Of a stretch of 64,000 nucleotides of DNA, positions 46,551-59,179 are shown one piece after another. Made by a program: the position numbers and the translations under genes. Under the pieces are notes generated by a model. That model ran no database searches and was not told the DNA's origin. It saw only the letters and a list, made by a program, of their open reading frames with translations. Positions within the stretch are counted from its first letter, which is position 1; the number at the start of each line of letters is the position of its first letter. The stretch lies in the NCBI GenBank assembly GCA_963995525.1, contig OZ023206.1, positions 22,498,871-22,562,870 on the forward strand, written 5' to 3'. This stretch comes from Escarpia spicata (taxonomy: Eukaryota > Annelida > Polychaeta > Sabellida > Siboglinidae).

Positions 46551-47419
46551 TATAATCACTGAGATTTCATGGAACTGCTCTTTGACATGGAGCGCGGACG
46601 TTTGCTTCCGACAAACATCGCCGACGAAGACATCAACTGCAACGAAATACCCAGGGGGCCAAGTGGATTGAAGAGACATGGAATGCTGTAAAAGATTTGC
46701 CTCCAAAAACATTAATATATATATATATATATATATAGGATCACAACCTAGGTGGACAAACTTGAAAAACAATTTAGTGGAAAAAAGTTATTAGCCCCTA
46801 AAGACGGCCGTCTAAACCCACAACGAACTAGTGTTATAACACTTTCCATTTATATATTTTGCTCTTTTTTTGCGATAACACCGTTTTGTTAACGCTCGAA
46901 AATTAACAGGTTCGTATCACAAACATGTCAAAAAGTAATGTCAGCAGTACGTGTATGTTTACAATCTTCTTAAATAGGAAGACTTAGCACATGACACTGA
47001 GGTTCTAGCAATCAGATGTGTTGTTGCGTGTCCTAAGTTTGTGCATCATCCAATTAAGATGTTTCGGCAATGTTTTGAATCTGGGCCCACCTCGATTTCG
47101 TCATTATAACTACATTTTGCCTAAATTTAATACCTCAGTGTTTTCATTCAGTAATTCCACATCATTTCATGCATATAATGTCTAACAATATTGGCGTCCT
47201 ATAGAACGTTTGAGGCCCAAATAGCGCTCCGGTTTGTGTGAAACGCCTTACTGTATTACAATAAATACAAGGCATTAAACGTGTAAACTTCATGAGGCTA
47301 TTTTTAGATTTGTTTGGTGATCAATTACATTTTGTAATTATTAACATTAATTGGTGTAGTTGTTTTATGATGCTGTTCTTTAAACACATAGGATTTGTGA
47401 TGCAGACAACTGAGCCGAG
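46551..47419. other. Unit A sequence after the Polinton
   Basis: 46551-47050 (with a TA repeat at 46713-46737) has no counterpart in unit B. From ~47051 it is colinear again with 54519 onward. No gene is supported. Confidence 0.5.
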
Positions 47420-47943
47420 ATGAATAGCCAGTCAGGAAAACGGGTGCTTGATGGAGTCGTTTCATTGCAACAGTCAAAGAAAAGACACGAAGAAAAAAAT
47501 ACAGGTGACTACACAAACTGTGTAATATGCCAAGAACAAATGACCAAAGGATTATTTGATGTGCAGGTCAAAACAACATAACAATTTGTTTTGGCAATGA
47601 CAGCTACGCAGGGCGAAACCTTTCGTAGGTTGCGCGATGACGTTGCCGTGGAAGCATGGGTGGCCGACGAATCAACAAAATGGCATGGAAAATGTAGAAC
47701 TCACTCCACATAGACGAACCGTTTTGAGCCATTGCAATACACTACAAGAGGGATCTTGCTCAAGATGTACCTGCTGGTACAAGTGTCATACAATTCTGCA
47801 GTGATCGGTACAATGCCTAAAGCCTAAAGTCATCCGTGCAGCAACAAAGATATGCAGGGTCTGTTTGACGGCAGTGAGCAGTACAGACTTCGTGATCCAC
47901 AAGATTTCTTCTCTGTGTCGGCCAATAAGGCGGGACCTGTTGA
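47420..47943 (+). pseudogene. N-terminal part of a cysteine-rich, mobile-element-type gene, cut by the duplication junction
   Basis: ATG 47420, then an N-terminal CVICQE zinc-type pair, a stop after QVKTT, and a further in-frame segment with FRRLRDDVAVEAWVA and WHGKCRTHST. This is the same sequence as 54896-55421, but unit A ends here, so the C-terminal half is missing. The family is described under 54896-56397. Confidence 0.5.
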
Positions 47944-48091
47944 ATGGGACATATGACTCTCATTTTAACACGTGTAAATTACATTCGAAAAATACAAAAA
48001 ACACCTGAAAGGTAATGCATTTTGAACCACTATTCCTTATCTGGCCAAGTCGATTTAATTTTTAAAATTTTGCACAATTTAGCTACGTTAG

Positions 48092-48232
48092 AAACACTGA
48101 CTTAACTGGTACATATACAGATTGCAAGAACGTCACCATACTTTCAGAGGAAGTCTAAATAACACTGACTTAACTGGTACATATACAGATTGCAAGAACG
48201 TCACCTTACTTTCAGAGGAAGTGTAAATAACA
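48092..48232. repeat. 68-bp tandem repeat, two copies (unit B)
   Basis: Same unit as 31298-31569. Confidence 0.9.
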
Positions 48233-49380
48233 CATTTGATGTTGACCACAAAAATAAAATGTTAGCATATAGTGGTTTAAGTGCTGTTTACATGTTTCTA
48301 GTAACTACTTTTTTTCAAGGTTGTCCACCTAGTTTACGATCCTAGATATATGTAGATGACTTTTTTGGGACAAACCTTTTACAGCAATCCATGTCTACTT
48401 TCACAAACAAAACTGCAGTTGGCCCCCTGAATAAATTACGAGAGTGTCAGTGAACGTCCGTTAATTGTGTATGATATCTGTCAGGGGTAGTGTCTGATAT
48501 CATTCAGGGGCAGTGTATGATATCTGTCAGGGGTAGTGCAGTCAACTATGCGAGGATGAACGCTGTTAAAAGGAGCCAGTCAGCTCCTCAACCCGGAAAT
48601 AGCGAGCATAGTAATTTGTAAGAGGAAGCCTGCTGTGTTGAACGTGGGAAAGTGGAACATCGTTGAACATCTAAGCATATTGCTGCTAGATCAGGCCGTA
48701 TTGCCATTAACGCTTGTCTTGAAACTGGATGTTTGGTTTACTATTTGAACATTCTCCGGGGTTGTATCTTTAAACTTGCGAACGTTGTTACGGGCTTACT
48801 AAACACAAGTTGGCGGTCAGTATACCTTCAACATAGTTAGTGGGCTTATAGTCTTAAGAACATTGTATTAGATAATAAATGGAAAACTGGGAATTTACCG
48901 CCTCCTTTTGATAGCGATGGATGCGGGTGTTGCTTTCGTAAAACGTCTTGCATCGGAACGGACAGAAACAACCGCCGCCGTCACTGCTACGTTGTGTATC
49001 GGCTTTCAACGTAATGCGTTATTTGTCTGTAATGATTATATTTTGTCTCGTTTGTAAGCGTTTTTTATGTTTGTTTTGCGTGGTTAAACACGGCGCAGTC
49101 GAACCTCGCCTTACCGTCACCTCGATAATACAGCCACCTCGCAATTAAGGTCACCATGCGACAGTCCAAAACTATTTCCGTATACAGAAATTGTTTTTAA
49201 ATGTGTCCCGCTAATACGGTCACGTCGCTTTTAAAATCCCAAAAGGTGACCATAATAGCGAGGTATGTAATTCAAAGGGTGAGAGAGTCGATCGCATTTG
49301 TGCGAGGCATCCGGCCAGATTGCAACGGCGTCCGTTAGACAATAATCACACTTATTTTAAACATCACAGTTTGATTTGGC
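48233..49380. other. Non-coding part of unit B
   Basis: Copy of 31570-32734; no gene. Confidence 0.4.
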
Positions 49381-49756
49381 CAATCTTGATGTGCATGAGC
49401 TGTTAGATTTGCTGATCCGACTCTCGCTAGCTTTGGTGAACTGGCCAAGAGAGCCCCCTAACGGTTCACATGTACAACAGACGTTGTCACACGGAAAGTA
49501 ATTCTTCGCGCATGCCATCTTCTAGTCTCGCTTAACCGACTCTCGCCTGGCTGCGTGACTTCGCCAGGAAGATAGTCAGGCTCAGAGTCACGTGTTGACT
49601 GTCCACTTGTTGACAGCCATGAGAGCTGCCACCTAGATTTAAGGGAAACATCATTTATATGCCGTTCTTCACCTTACGGTGATGACGGAAAATACATATT
49701 GGGGAATTTTGTCCGGGAATTATTACATTCCCACTCGCTTCAATGGCGCGCCGCCA

Positions 49757-50335
49757 ATTGACTGCGCTTGTGTACCCTAAAGTCGTTGGAGGGCGCCACA
49801 TGTACAAGGTCGCGTCATAATGGACAGGAGTAAACAACAACAACAACCCCACCACCACCACCACCACCGCCACCACCACCACATTCTGCTCAATGTCGTC
49901 CAAGTACAGGGTCACAACAATAAGGGATGTTGAACTGTCCATTTCTACACGCCACGTTTCTGCTTGTAGTAGAGTGGGAAAGACGGCGCTTTATACGTAA
50001 TCAATAAAGTTACCTGCAACCTTCTCGTAGCTTCTAGCGCCGCCATTTGACTGCGCTTGTGTACTCGTAAGCCGTTGGAGGGCGCCACATGTACTAGGTC
50101 GCGTTATAATGGACAGGCGTAAACAACAACAACAACAATACCACCACCACCACCACCACCACCCCTACCACATTCTGCTCAATGTCGTCCAAGTACAGGG
50201 TCACAACAATAAGGGATGTTGAACTGTCCATTTCTACACGCCATTTTTCTGCTTGTAGTAGACTGGGAAAGACGGTGCTTTATACGTAATCAATAAAGTT
50301 ATCTGCAACCTTCTAGTAGCTGCACTTAAAACAAT
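49757..50335. repeat. Internal ~290-bp tandem duplication with CAA/CCA repeats (unit B)
   Basis: Counterpart of 33131-33775, with shorter trinucleotide tracts and no long CCGCCA run. Confidence 0.85.
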
Positions 50336-51119
50336 TTAGTACACTTTAGCTTACCTCCAACTTGACATACGGAATCATGTTCTGGGGATCCACATACAAA
50401 ACTCATATCAATAAATTATTCATTATGCAAAACAAAAATAGTTGGTTCCATTCTTAAAACAAACTATTGGGAACATTCACATCCTTTCTTTACATGTTTA
50501 AATTTAATAAAAATTACATTATATTTATGTAATTGAAGGAAAGGTTATGTATAATTATGTCCACGGGAGTCTGCCACATTCATTATCGGATATTTTTACA
50601 TTTGCCTATGACATTCACTTTTAGAAAATAAGACAAACCTGCAATATACGTCCTATTATCAGTTCTACTCAAAGATCTTCGAACAGTTTGCTTTGTAAAG
50701 ATTAGATGATCTGGAATACAATTCCAACTGTTAGACAAAATAAACCCAACTTAAATAATTTTATATTGTCATTAAAAGCAAATGTTGTAAGGGGGTATGG
50801 TGTTCTAGTTTAATCTCATTCCACCCCAAAATGTCTGACATATGTGTTTGATATAATGTTATTTTACTTAGGTATTATATACCATTTCTGAAGTTTGGCA
50901 TAACCACATGGTTTTTTCGCAAGACTACTTATGTGAACATTTGTCATATATTACTGTTATTACATTTTCCTATATGTTCTATTAATTATAGCAACACAAC
51001 CAACACACTACAGGTGAAATCATTGTTAATAATAGTTATTTGGGGGATGGCGGCGACTAGTTTACTTAATCATTACCATCTTATATTGGAATAATTAAAA
51101 CAAAACTGGTTACAGGCTA
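50336..51119. other. AT-rich non-coding sequence in unit B
   Basis: Copy of 33776-34590. Confidence 0.4.
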
Positions 51120-54010
51120 AATTGGCTCCGCTGTCAAACTGGAATAGTGTATCATTTTGTCAATTATTTTACGGATTGCTTACATTTGTATGTATGATTT
51201 ATAAAATTCCAAATAGCTTACCTACCTACCGACCTACCAATATGGAAATAAATGGAACAGAGAGGGATGACAGGGAGAGAGTTGGGAATACTACGACACG
51301 GAAGGAGCAGAGTTGTGGCACGGAGACTGAAGAAAGGAGACTGAGAGGAGGGAAGATGACAGGTGTGAAGGAGCAAGGAAATGAGAACATGACTGAGGGA
51401 CGAAGGAAAAGTGTTCGGAGGAGGTAAACAAACGGAACAGTGGGGACAGATCAACAGGTGGTCAGACTGTAGAGAACGAGGAGAGACGCGACAGCGTTAT
51501 AGGAGGTGAAGAGTAGATACCTCGGAGGCAGTTGGCAAGACTTTGAAAGAAAAGCCTGAGAAGAAGGCAGATGGAAGAAGACAGTGTTCAGCAAAAGAAG
51601 GATAACAGGTCGGTGTTGAGGAGCTGAAACAGAAGGAAGGCAAGAGTTATGCAGATGCAATAGTTAAGGGGAAAGAGAGGAAACTGGTGGATTCTATTAT
51701 CAGGAAGTTGGACAAGACAGTAAACAAGGGGGAGGATATGACTGCACCAGGGACAAAGATAGAGGATGTCACAGAAAAAATAAGCCAGGTCATGGGTAAT
51801 GGCAACGGGGGGGGGATCCATTCTTGTGCACGTGGGCACCAGTAATGCTGAGAAAGAAGGTACGACGGCCATCATTGATAATAATAGGAGACTGGTCTGC
51901 ACACTGAAAGAGGCACGCATTGGACAGGTCGTGTTATTAGGTACACTGCCGGTAATGGGTGGCACAGAACAATACTACAAGAATTGCAGAAAATTGGCCA
52001 TCAACACACTGGTACAGAAGTTATGTATGGAGGAAGGAGTCGGCTTCGTAGACATGTGGGCAAGCTCTGTAGGGAGAGAAGATCAGTTTATGAGCGATGG
52101 GCTACATCCGACAGGAAACGGAGCAGCAGTTCTAGGGAGCGAGTTCATTAGGTGCATACATGGAGGTACAGGCACAGTTGAGTATTTACACTAGATGCAC
52201 TGGGGGATATGTTCATGAAAACATGGTAGATGCTGAATTAGCTCTATCGGGTTATGTAATGTTTAGAAAGGACAGACAAGAGAGAAGTTGAGGCGGAGTC
52301 TTTCTGTATATTAAAGAATCCATACAGGCATGTGAAGTACAAATGAAACGGGAAGCAGATGGCGAGGAAGCTATTTGGTGCAACATAGTTACCAGAAACT
52401 CAACATTGACAATAGGACTAGTTTACCGTAGTCCTAACATAAGACAAGAGTATGTAAAATGTAAAACTGCACAGAGCTATAAAGGAGATAAATAAAGGGG
52501 AATATGTAATATATCGGGTGATTTTAATCATGGACATATTCAGTGGAAATCACTAGAGAGTGCTGGAGGTGATGACCAACAGTTTCTACTTCAGTACTGT
52601 TTCCTTACTCAACATGTTTTGGAACCAACCAGAGGTGGGAATATTTTGGATATAGTGTTCTCTTCTCAAAACGAATTTGTTGATAATGTTAAAATAAATT
52701 AACCTTTGGGATCTGGTGATCATAACCAGATCCATTTTAGTATAAAAATACAATCATGGAATAATGGTAAAAAGCGACGTAGGAGAAACTTTAACAAAGG
52801 CAAATATAAACAGATGAGAAAATATTTAGCACACATAAATTGGACTAACTTAATGAAGGACAAGACAGGAGCAGAATGTTGAATCATAAAAAAAAAATTA
52901 AGGGCATTATTGAAATATCTGTTAACCTAAAAAGTAAGGAAAACGATCTAGGAAGAAACACCTATCAAAAGAAGTTATACGAACAAATTGCTTACAAACA
53001 AACTATGTGGACAGTTTACAGAAACACTGGAAATATAGAAGACTATAACAACTACAAAGAAAAATCCAAACGAACTTTAGAGGAAAAATTGGCGAATGAT
53101 ATAAAATAATAGCAAGAGTTTCTATGCTTATGTAAGGAGAAAACAGAAGGTTCGTGTTAAGGTGGGATCGCTAGAAAACAGTGCAGGAAACGTAACATCC
53201 GATGGGTTTCAAAGGCCCTGAACGAGTACTTTAGCTCAATGTTTACCACACAAGATATAAGTTCACTGCCATTACCAGTTAATAAATTTGAGAGGGATGA
53301 ATCAAATCAATTAGGACAGTTTTTGTTACTCCTGAAATGATATCAAAGACAATTAAGATGATGAAAGAAAACAAATCACCTGGTATTGACGGGATACCAC
53401 CAAAACTGCTGAAGGAAATTGTAGACCAAATCAGTATACCACTTGCTATATTCTTTAAATTGTCGTTTAAAGTGGGAATTGTTCCACTAGAATGGAAAGA
53501 AGCAAACATTACGCCATTATTTAAAAAGGGATCGAGGAGCAAGACAGATCATTACAGACCAGTGAGCTTAACATCAGTTTTATCCAAATTATTAGAAGTG
53601 CTTATTAGAGACCACATGGTGGAATTCCTTGTAAAACACAAATTAATAAATTAATGTCAACATGGGTTCCTAAAAGCTAGGTCTTGTCTAACCAATCTCT
53701 TATGTTTTTAGATTAAATTATAAAGTGGGTAGATGAAATGACAAAGTGGGTAGATGACGACTCACCAGTGGATGTTGTCTACTTAGACTTTCAGAAAGCA
53801 TTTGATAAAGTGCCACGTCAAGGATTGTTACTTAAACCCATGGTATAGGGGATGGTGTGATCAGCTGGATACAAACATGTTTGACAGACAGAAGACAGAG
53901 AGTAATAGTAGAGGGGGAGCTTTCAAACTGGAAACCAGTTTTGAGTGGAGTGACACAGGGGTCGGTGTTGGGTCCTATACTATTCTTGATATATATAAAT
54001 AATTTGGTAT
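51120..54010 (+). mobile_element. CR1-like LINE in unit B, decayed
   Basis: Same element as 34590-37490 with the same truncation after RT motif B, so it was already broken before the duplication. The esterase-like segment is 51799-52194 (HVGTSNAEKEG ... DGLHPTGNGA) and the RT piece 53337-54000. Different private frameshifts show independent decay since. Confidence 0.85.
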
Positions 54011-54895
54011 TCATGGACTGTTTGGGCAGTAGACGTAACTATCAGAATACGCAATACCGCTCAGCGGCTTGTGAGAATGGCAGTATGGGTAATTATGTTG
54101 GGATTCCTAGAATTGGGGCACGTGTCGGACGGGTGTCTGCACTGTTCTCACAGGTGGTAGGGCGAAGTGAATTATAAGTTTGATCTGCCAGGGGTAGTGT
54201 ACGTAATCACCCCCTGGCTTTCGAGGATGATCTTACGTGACTAGTGATAACGCGACATGCAATTGTGGCCAAAACATGAAACAAGCTTTTGCGACTGAAT
54301 CGGTGTCCGCCGAGCAGATAGTCATGCGAGGCTAGTTATGGATGCCAGCAGTAATTCGTGTTGCCTCTTTAACATTAATCTTAACCAGAAGTCCAGTCCA
54401 GGCAGAGCAGGTCGCTGGTATCGGCAATGTTGTCACGTGGCTCCTCTTTAGCAGGTGATTGGTCGGAAGTGGCTTTGTGCTGGATGAGAGGTGCTACAAA
54501 TTCATTTGCAGCTTCTGTCTCCAATTAAGATGTTTCGGCAATGTTTTGAATCTGGGCCCACCTCGATTTCGTCATTATAACTACATTTTGGCTAAATTTA
54601 ATATCTCAGTGTATTCATTCAGTAATTCCACATCATTTAATGCATATAATGTCTAACAATATTGGCGTCCTATAGAACGTTTGAGGCCCAAATAGCGCTC
54701 CGGTTTGTGCGAAACGTCTCACTGTATTAGAGTAAATACAACGCATTAAACGTATAAACTTCATGAGGCTATTTTTCGATTTGTTTGGTGATCAATTACA
54801 TTATGTATTGTAATTATTAACATTAATTGGTGTAGTTGTTTTATGATGCTGTTCTTTAAACACATAGGATTTGTGATGCAGACAACTGAGCCGAG
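54011..54895. other. Unit B non-coding sequence
   Basis: Colinear with 37490-38007 and then, from 54519, with 47051-47419; the Polinton-bearing stretch of unit A is absent here. Confidence 0.5.
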
Positions 54896-56397
54896 ATGAA
54901 TAGCCAGTCAGGAAAACGGGTGCTTGATGGAGTCGTTTCATTGCAACAGTCAAAGAAAAGACACGAAGAAAAAAATACAGGTGACTACACAAACTGTGTA
55001 ATATGCCAAGAACAAATGACCAAAGGATTATTTGATGTGCAGGTCAAAACAACATAACAATTTGTTTTGGCAATGACAGCTACGCAGGGCGAAACCTTTC
55101 GTAGGTTGCGCGATGACGTTGCCGTGGAAGCATGGGTGGCCGACGAATCAACAAAATGGCATGGAAAATGTAGAACTCACTCCACATAGACGAACCGTTT
55201 TGAGCCATTGCAATACACTACAAGAGGGATCTTGCTCAAGATGTACCTGCTGGTACAAGTGTCATACAATTCTGCAGTGATCGGTACAATGCCTAAAGCC
55301 TAAAGTCATCCGTGCAGCAACAAAGATATGCCGGGTCTGTTTGACGTCAGTGAGCAGTACAGACTTCGTGATCCACAAGATTTCTTCTCTGTGTCGGCCA
55401 ATAAGGCGGGACCTGTTGAATTTTCTATGTGAGACATGGAGTAAGGAAGAGCAGCTAAAACAAACGATGGGTTTGAAGCGACTGTACCTGGGTGGCGGTT
55501 TCAAGGACGAAACCAAGAGCGTGTTGGTTACGCAGGGTTCAGTTACATATGTGCCTGACCTCCTGGAGTCAACTCAACAGGAGGCCGACACCATAGTAAT
55601 TCTTCACACCATATATAATGTCCGGAATGAAGGTTTCGACCGAGTGTTTATCCACGCCAATGACACATACATCATTGTCATGTGCGTCCATTATACTTGC
55701 ACGCTGTTGAAAGATCTGCCAGAACTGTGGTTTCGAACTGCACCAGATAGCTATCTACCGATCCATGAGATGTGTGCTGCTCTTGGACCCGCATTGCCAT
55801 GCACGTCCCTTCCTGCACAGCCTTAGTGTGCGAGACATAACCAGCTATCCACATTTCACTGGTAAGAAGGTGTAGGTGAACCGCAGCAAGGCAACGGACA
55901 TAACTGCATTTGAGAACTTTTCCGAACAAGATGACGCTCATATAACAGCAGACGTGATCAACCAGGCATGCGACCTTACGACCGCTGTGTACACCAACAA
56001 AGATGGTGCTTTCGAAGGATCGGATCTTCAAAAGCTCCGCGTTTACAAGTTCCTGAACAACAAGTCAACGCTGTTGAAATTACTTCCACCAACAGAAGAT
56101 GCATTTTTTCTGCATTGGAAAATTGCAGCTTTGGCGACTATGATAGACAAGAGTGCTCATGTCAGCAAGCCCGTCTTACCTCCGTATAAAGAGTATGGGT
56201 GGGTTCTGGATAACGGCAAGCTTGTTCCAGTGGCATCTACACAACCTGCCTGCCCACTGCAGATAATAAAGACCATATTCTGCGGCTGCACCAAAGTGTG
56301 CAACAGAAACTGCTTATGTGGGAAGACAAACATTGCATGTTACATCAGTTGTCGCAGCCAGGAATCGGTCAAAAAGTTACAAAATTTAATTTAATTT
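54896..56397 (+). pseudogene. Cysteine-rich, PIN-like mobile-element-type gene, decayed
   Basis: I recognise the family as an abundant uncharacterised gene group of animal genomes. It has an N-terminal CxxC/HxxC segment, a middle part with E-ADT-ILH and a SPDTD-like motif, and a C-terminal LPPTEDAF...HWKIAAL, YGW, CGCTKVCNRNCLCGK cysteine cluster. Here: N-terminus 54896-55190 (two stops), middle 55341-55826 (EADTIVILHTIY, HANDTYIIV), shift and stop near 55820-55875, C-terminus 55876-56397. The region between the N-terminal and middle parts is shorter than I would expect. The SPDTD-type motif reading HANDT suggests loss of the acidic site. A nuclease role is inference. Confidence 0.55.
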
Positions 56398-57305
56398 AAT
56401 TAACTATATTTTCTGGAACAGCTCAATTTAATTTAATTGATAACTTTTCAAATAACTTTCCATTACCTTTTTTATTTGGTATTATTTTATGCATTCCTGG
56501 GGTGACTGTTACTAGCTTGTTGTCAATAGATATAATTAGATTTGATTATCATAATACACGCTAGAAACAGTCAGTGACCCAAATGACATGAGAGAGCAAT
56601 TAGTTAGGTCCAAGCAATTGTCCGAACATGCTCAAATGTCCAGCCACGGTCAGTCTGCGACTGAGCTGGGTGAATTGTAATGTTCAGTGGGTGACCAGGT
56701 GCTACAGTTTTATTAAGTAAGAGAATGTTCTGAGGTGGAGTCAGTTACAGTCAAATAAATTAATGGTACCTTGCTGCCTGGCTAAAGAACAAAAAGGACA
56801 TTGAATCATGGACACTGACATGTGGTAATACACCATTGAGCAAACAGCAGCATTGGCCCGTAACAACGGACTGGAATATTAAGCTCCAGCCGTTGTTACC
56901 GATAGGGGGCTTTACCCCAGATTCGGGTAGAGACGATGATTGGCTTTCAGGCCAACTATGAAATAAAAAATTCGATAAGGATACACTTTTATCAGATAAT
57001 ACTATACTATAACAACTATTCAACATTAAACTTATACTGAAACATGTCACACACAAAATAAACCGACATTAAATTTTTGTCCGTAGTTTAATGCCTTTTA
57101 ATCACATGCATATTCACTAGGTGGCAGCTCTCATGGCATAACATTCAAATGGGCCATTTAGAGCCAGACGTTCTGGCGAAGTCATGCAGCCAGGCGATAG
57201 TCGGCTAAGACTAACGCGATATCGCGAGGGACCTGCGTCTCTCGTTAGGGGCCTGTAGTCAAGACGTCCAGGGTGGGTGTCGCCTATGCCACTCATCGGG
57301 GGTCT
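56398..57305. other. Intergenic sequence with an inverted dispersed repeat
   Basis: 57117-57215 is the reverse complement of the 32900-33015 block (TCTGGCGAAGTCATGCAGCC, AGGTGGCAGCTCTC). Otherwise nothing is supported. Confidence 0.5.
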
Positions 57306-57506
57306 CTACTCATGGGGCCCGGCGAAGTTGTTTTGTGTGTGACCGAACTTGGTCGTAGGAGGTGTGAACTCATGCGGTCCGATGTACTGATCTTGAGACT
57401 GAGCATGAACGCTCAACGACGGCAAGTATCCGTTTCCTCCTGGCCAGCCGTTGCGGTATGCCGACACCTTATATCGCGGAGGCAGGCTGCTGTTAGCGTA
57501 CGGCAT
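57306..57506 (-). other. Conserved reading frame downstream of gene C
   Basis: Encodes MPYANSSLPPRYKVSAYRNG, then WPGGNGYLPSLS and a Gln/Pro-rich end. Homologous to 24486-24602 beyond gene B. See that entry for the alternatives. Confidence 0.35.
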
Positions 57507-58979
57507 TGGGGCGGGGATGTTTCTAACTCCACGGACTCCGTTTTAGGAATATTCGGGACATTGCACTATCTCATTGGACTGCTCGTATTACGCGGACGTA
57601 CTGGTAATGTAGGTGAGAAGTCGTTCCGGTGTCCTAGGAGTCCACCCATTCCACGGTCAGGCTCCACGCGAGCCAAATCACGGTGACTCCAGCCATCCAC
57701 ACCGCCCACTATCGAGGGAGCTTGGGCTGGTCCACAAGAGACACAGAATGTCGCTTCTTCGTTATCTTTGGTGGCCCCATTATGGACAGAAGCGCCGGGA
57801 TAATAAGCAACCCATGAAAGGCTCCCAGTAAGATGACCAGGAACATTGTCTTGAAGAAGGTACGGAAGATATAAGATGCGGAGAATGCCAGCGCAGACAC
57901 ACCGAGGATTGTTGACAATGCACCCTGCGCTGTGGGGTAGCCGAGAGCATGGAGGGCGTTGCGCATGCGCTGGTTACCAGTGTCGCCCTCTGCGGACATG
58001 AAGGCGTTAGTAATATGTGCCGAGAAGTCAACACAGAAACCGATGCATATGATAATGTCGATCATTGAGATCACGTCGAGGTTGACGCCCCACCACGTCA
58101 TGTAACCTATGACCCCGGTACAGATGGACACGATACTGAAGGTCACCCACAAACAGCACACCGGATGTGGTATGAGAAACAGCGAAATAAGAAACATGGC
58201 GGCCGTCGCTACAAGCAGATTCTGTCGCGTATTTGGCCAAACGGCGAGGTACTGGTCTAAGAATATGAACGACGGTTGAAACACCGTCACGTCAAGATCT
58301 TTGTGGTTATCAGCGATATCACGAGCAGCCAACATCATTGCTTTCCCGAATCGAGGTGTCTATATTTTTAGAAAACACGAAGAATCGTGAGTATTTCACT
58401 TGATCAGAGTCTGTCTTAATGTCCAATTTGTAATTGAGAGAGCTGTATTTTGAAAAGAAGGCATCGAGTGTATCGGAGAAGTTCCCAGCGACTACAATGT
58501 CGCTTCCGATTAATGTAGCAAAATCGCGAGTCCATGCCGATGTAACTTTTTTGCCATGGAAATATTCTGACCTTTCAAATTCTTTGATCATATCGTCGAT
58601 TTTGTTTTGTTCTGCCTTTTTCCACAGATCAAGCTCCTTGCCAACATTGACGCTGACTACAGGACCGTATTCACGGAAGTACTTGATGTCTTGATCGTAG
58701 TAGTCACCGACATAGGAACCATCTCCTGCCAGACGGTCTAAAGTGATACCCTCGTTGACGTTCAAGCAACCCCATATAGCAAAACCTAAATACACGAGAT
58801 AGACGTGAAGGAGAATTATCTTGAAGGGTCGAGTTGACAGCAACCTTCTCCACGAGTCGCTGAAGAATGTCATTGCCCTCACGTCGGCCGTCTTTTTGGG
58901 GTCTTTCATTTCCTCTTCCGTGTATCCGCCCGTGCAGAAGAGCCGGAAGATGGCGTTAGCTGTGTGACACGAACACATT

Positions 58980-59179
58980 NNNNNNNNNNNNNNNNNNNNN
59001 NNNNNNNNNNNNNNNNNNNNNNNNNNNNNNNNNNNNNNNNNNNNNNNNNNNNNNNNNNNNNNNNNNNNNNNNNNNNNNNNNNNNNNNNNNNNNNNNNNNN
59101 NNNNNNNNNNNNNNNNNNNNNNNNNNNNNNNNNNNNNNNNNNNNNNNNNNNNNNNNNNNNNNNNNNNNNNNNNNNNNNN
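58980..59179. other. Assembly gap (200 N)
   Basis: Exactly 200 N, in gene C intron 2 just upstream of exon 3. The true length is unknown. Confidence 0.99.

Larger units (their letters stand above)
31147..47943. repeat. Segmental tandem duplication, unit A (with the Polinton inside it)
   Basis: 31147 onward matches 47944 onward at high identity (roughly 95 percent by eye). The match is colinear through the 68-bp repeats, CAA/CCA tracts, CR1-like LINE and the N-terminal part of a cysteine-rich-protein gene. Unit A ends at 47943, where the sequence jumps back to the unit start. AAT is shared at the join. Unit A is longer because of the 8.49-kb Polinton plus ~550 bp around it and more copies of short repeats. 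Confidence 0.9.
47944..55421. repeat. Segmental tandem duplication, unit B
   Basis: 7478 bp, direct copy of unit A without the Polinton. The next ~975 bp (55422-56397) complete the gene that unit A truncates, so unit B's right-hand junction is the ancestral one. Confidence 0.9.

Noticed and set aside
46503..46772. 89-residue minus-strand ORF at the right Polinton edge
   Set aside because: Crosses the element boundary, the TSD and a TA repeat; no homology recognised.
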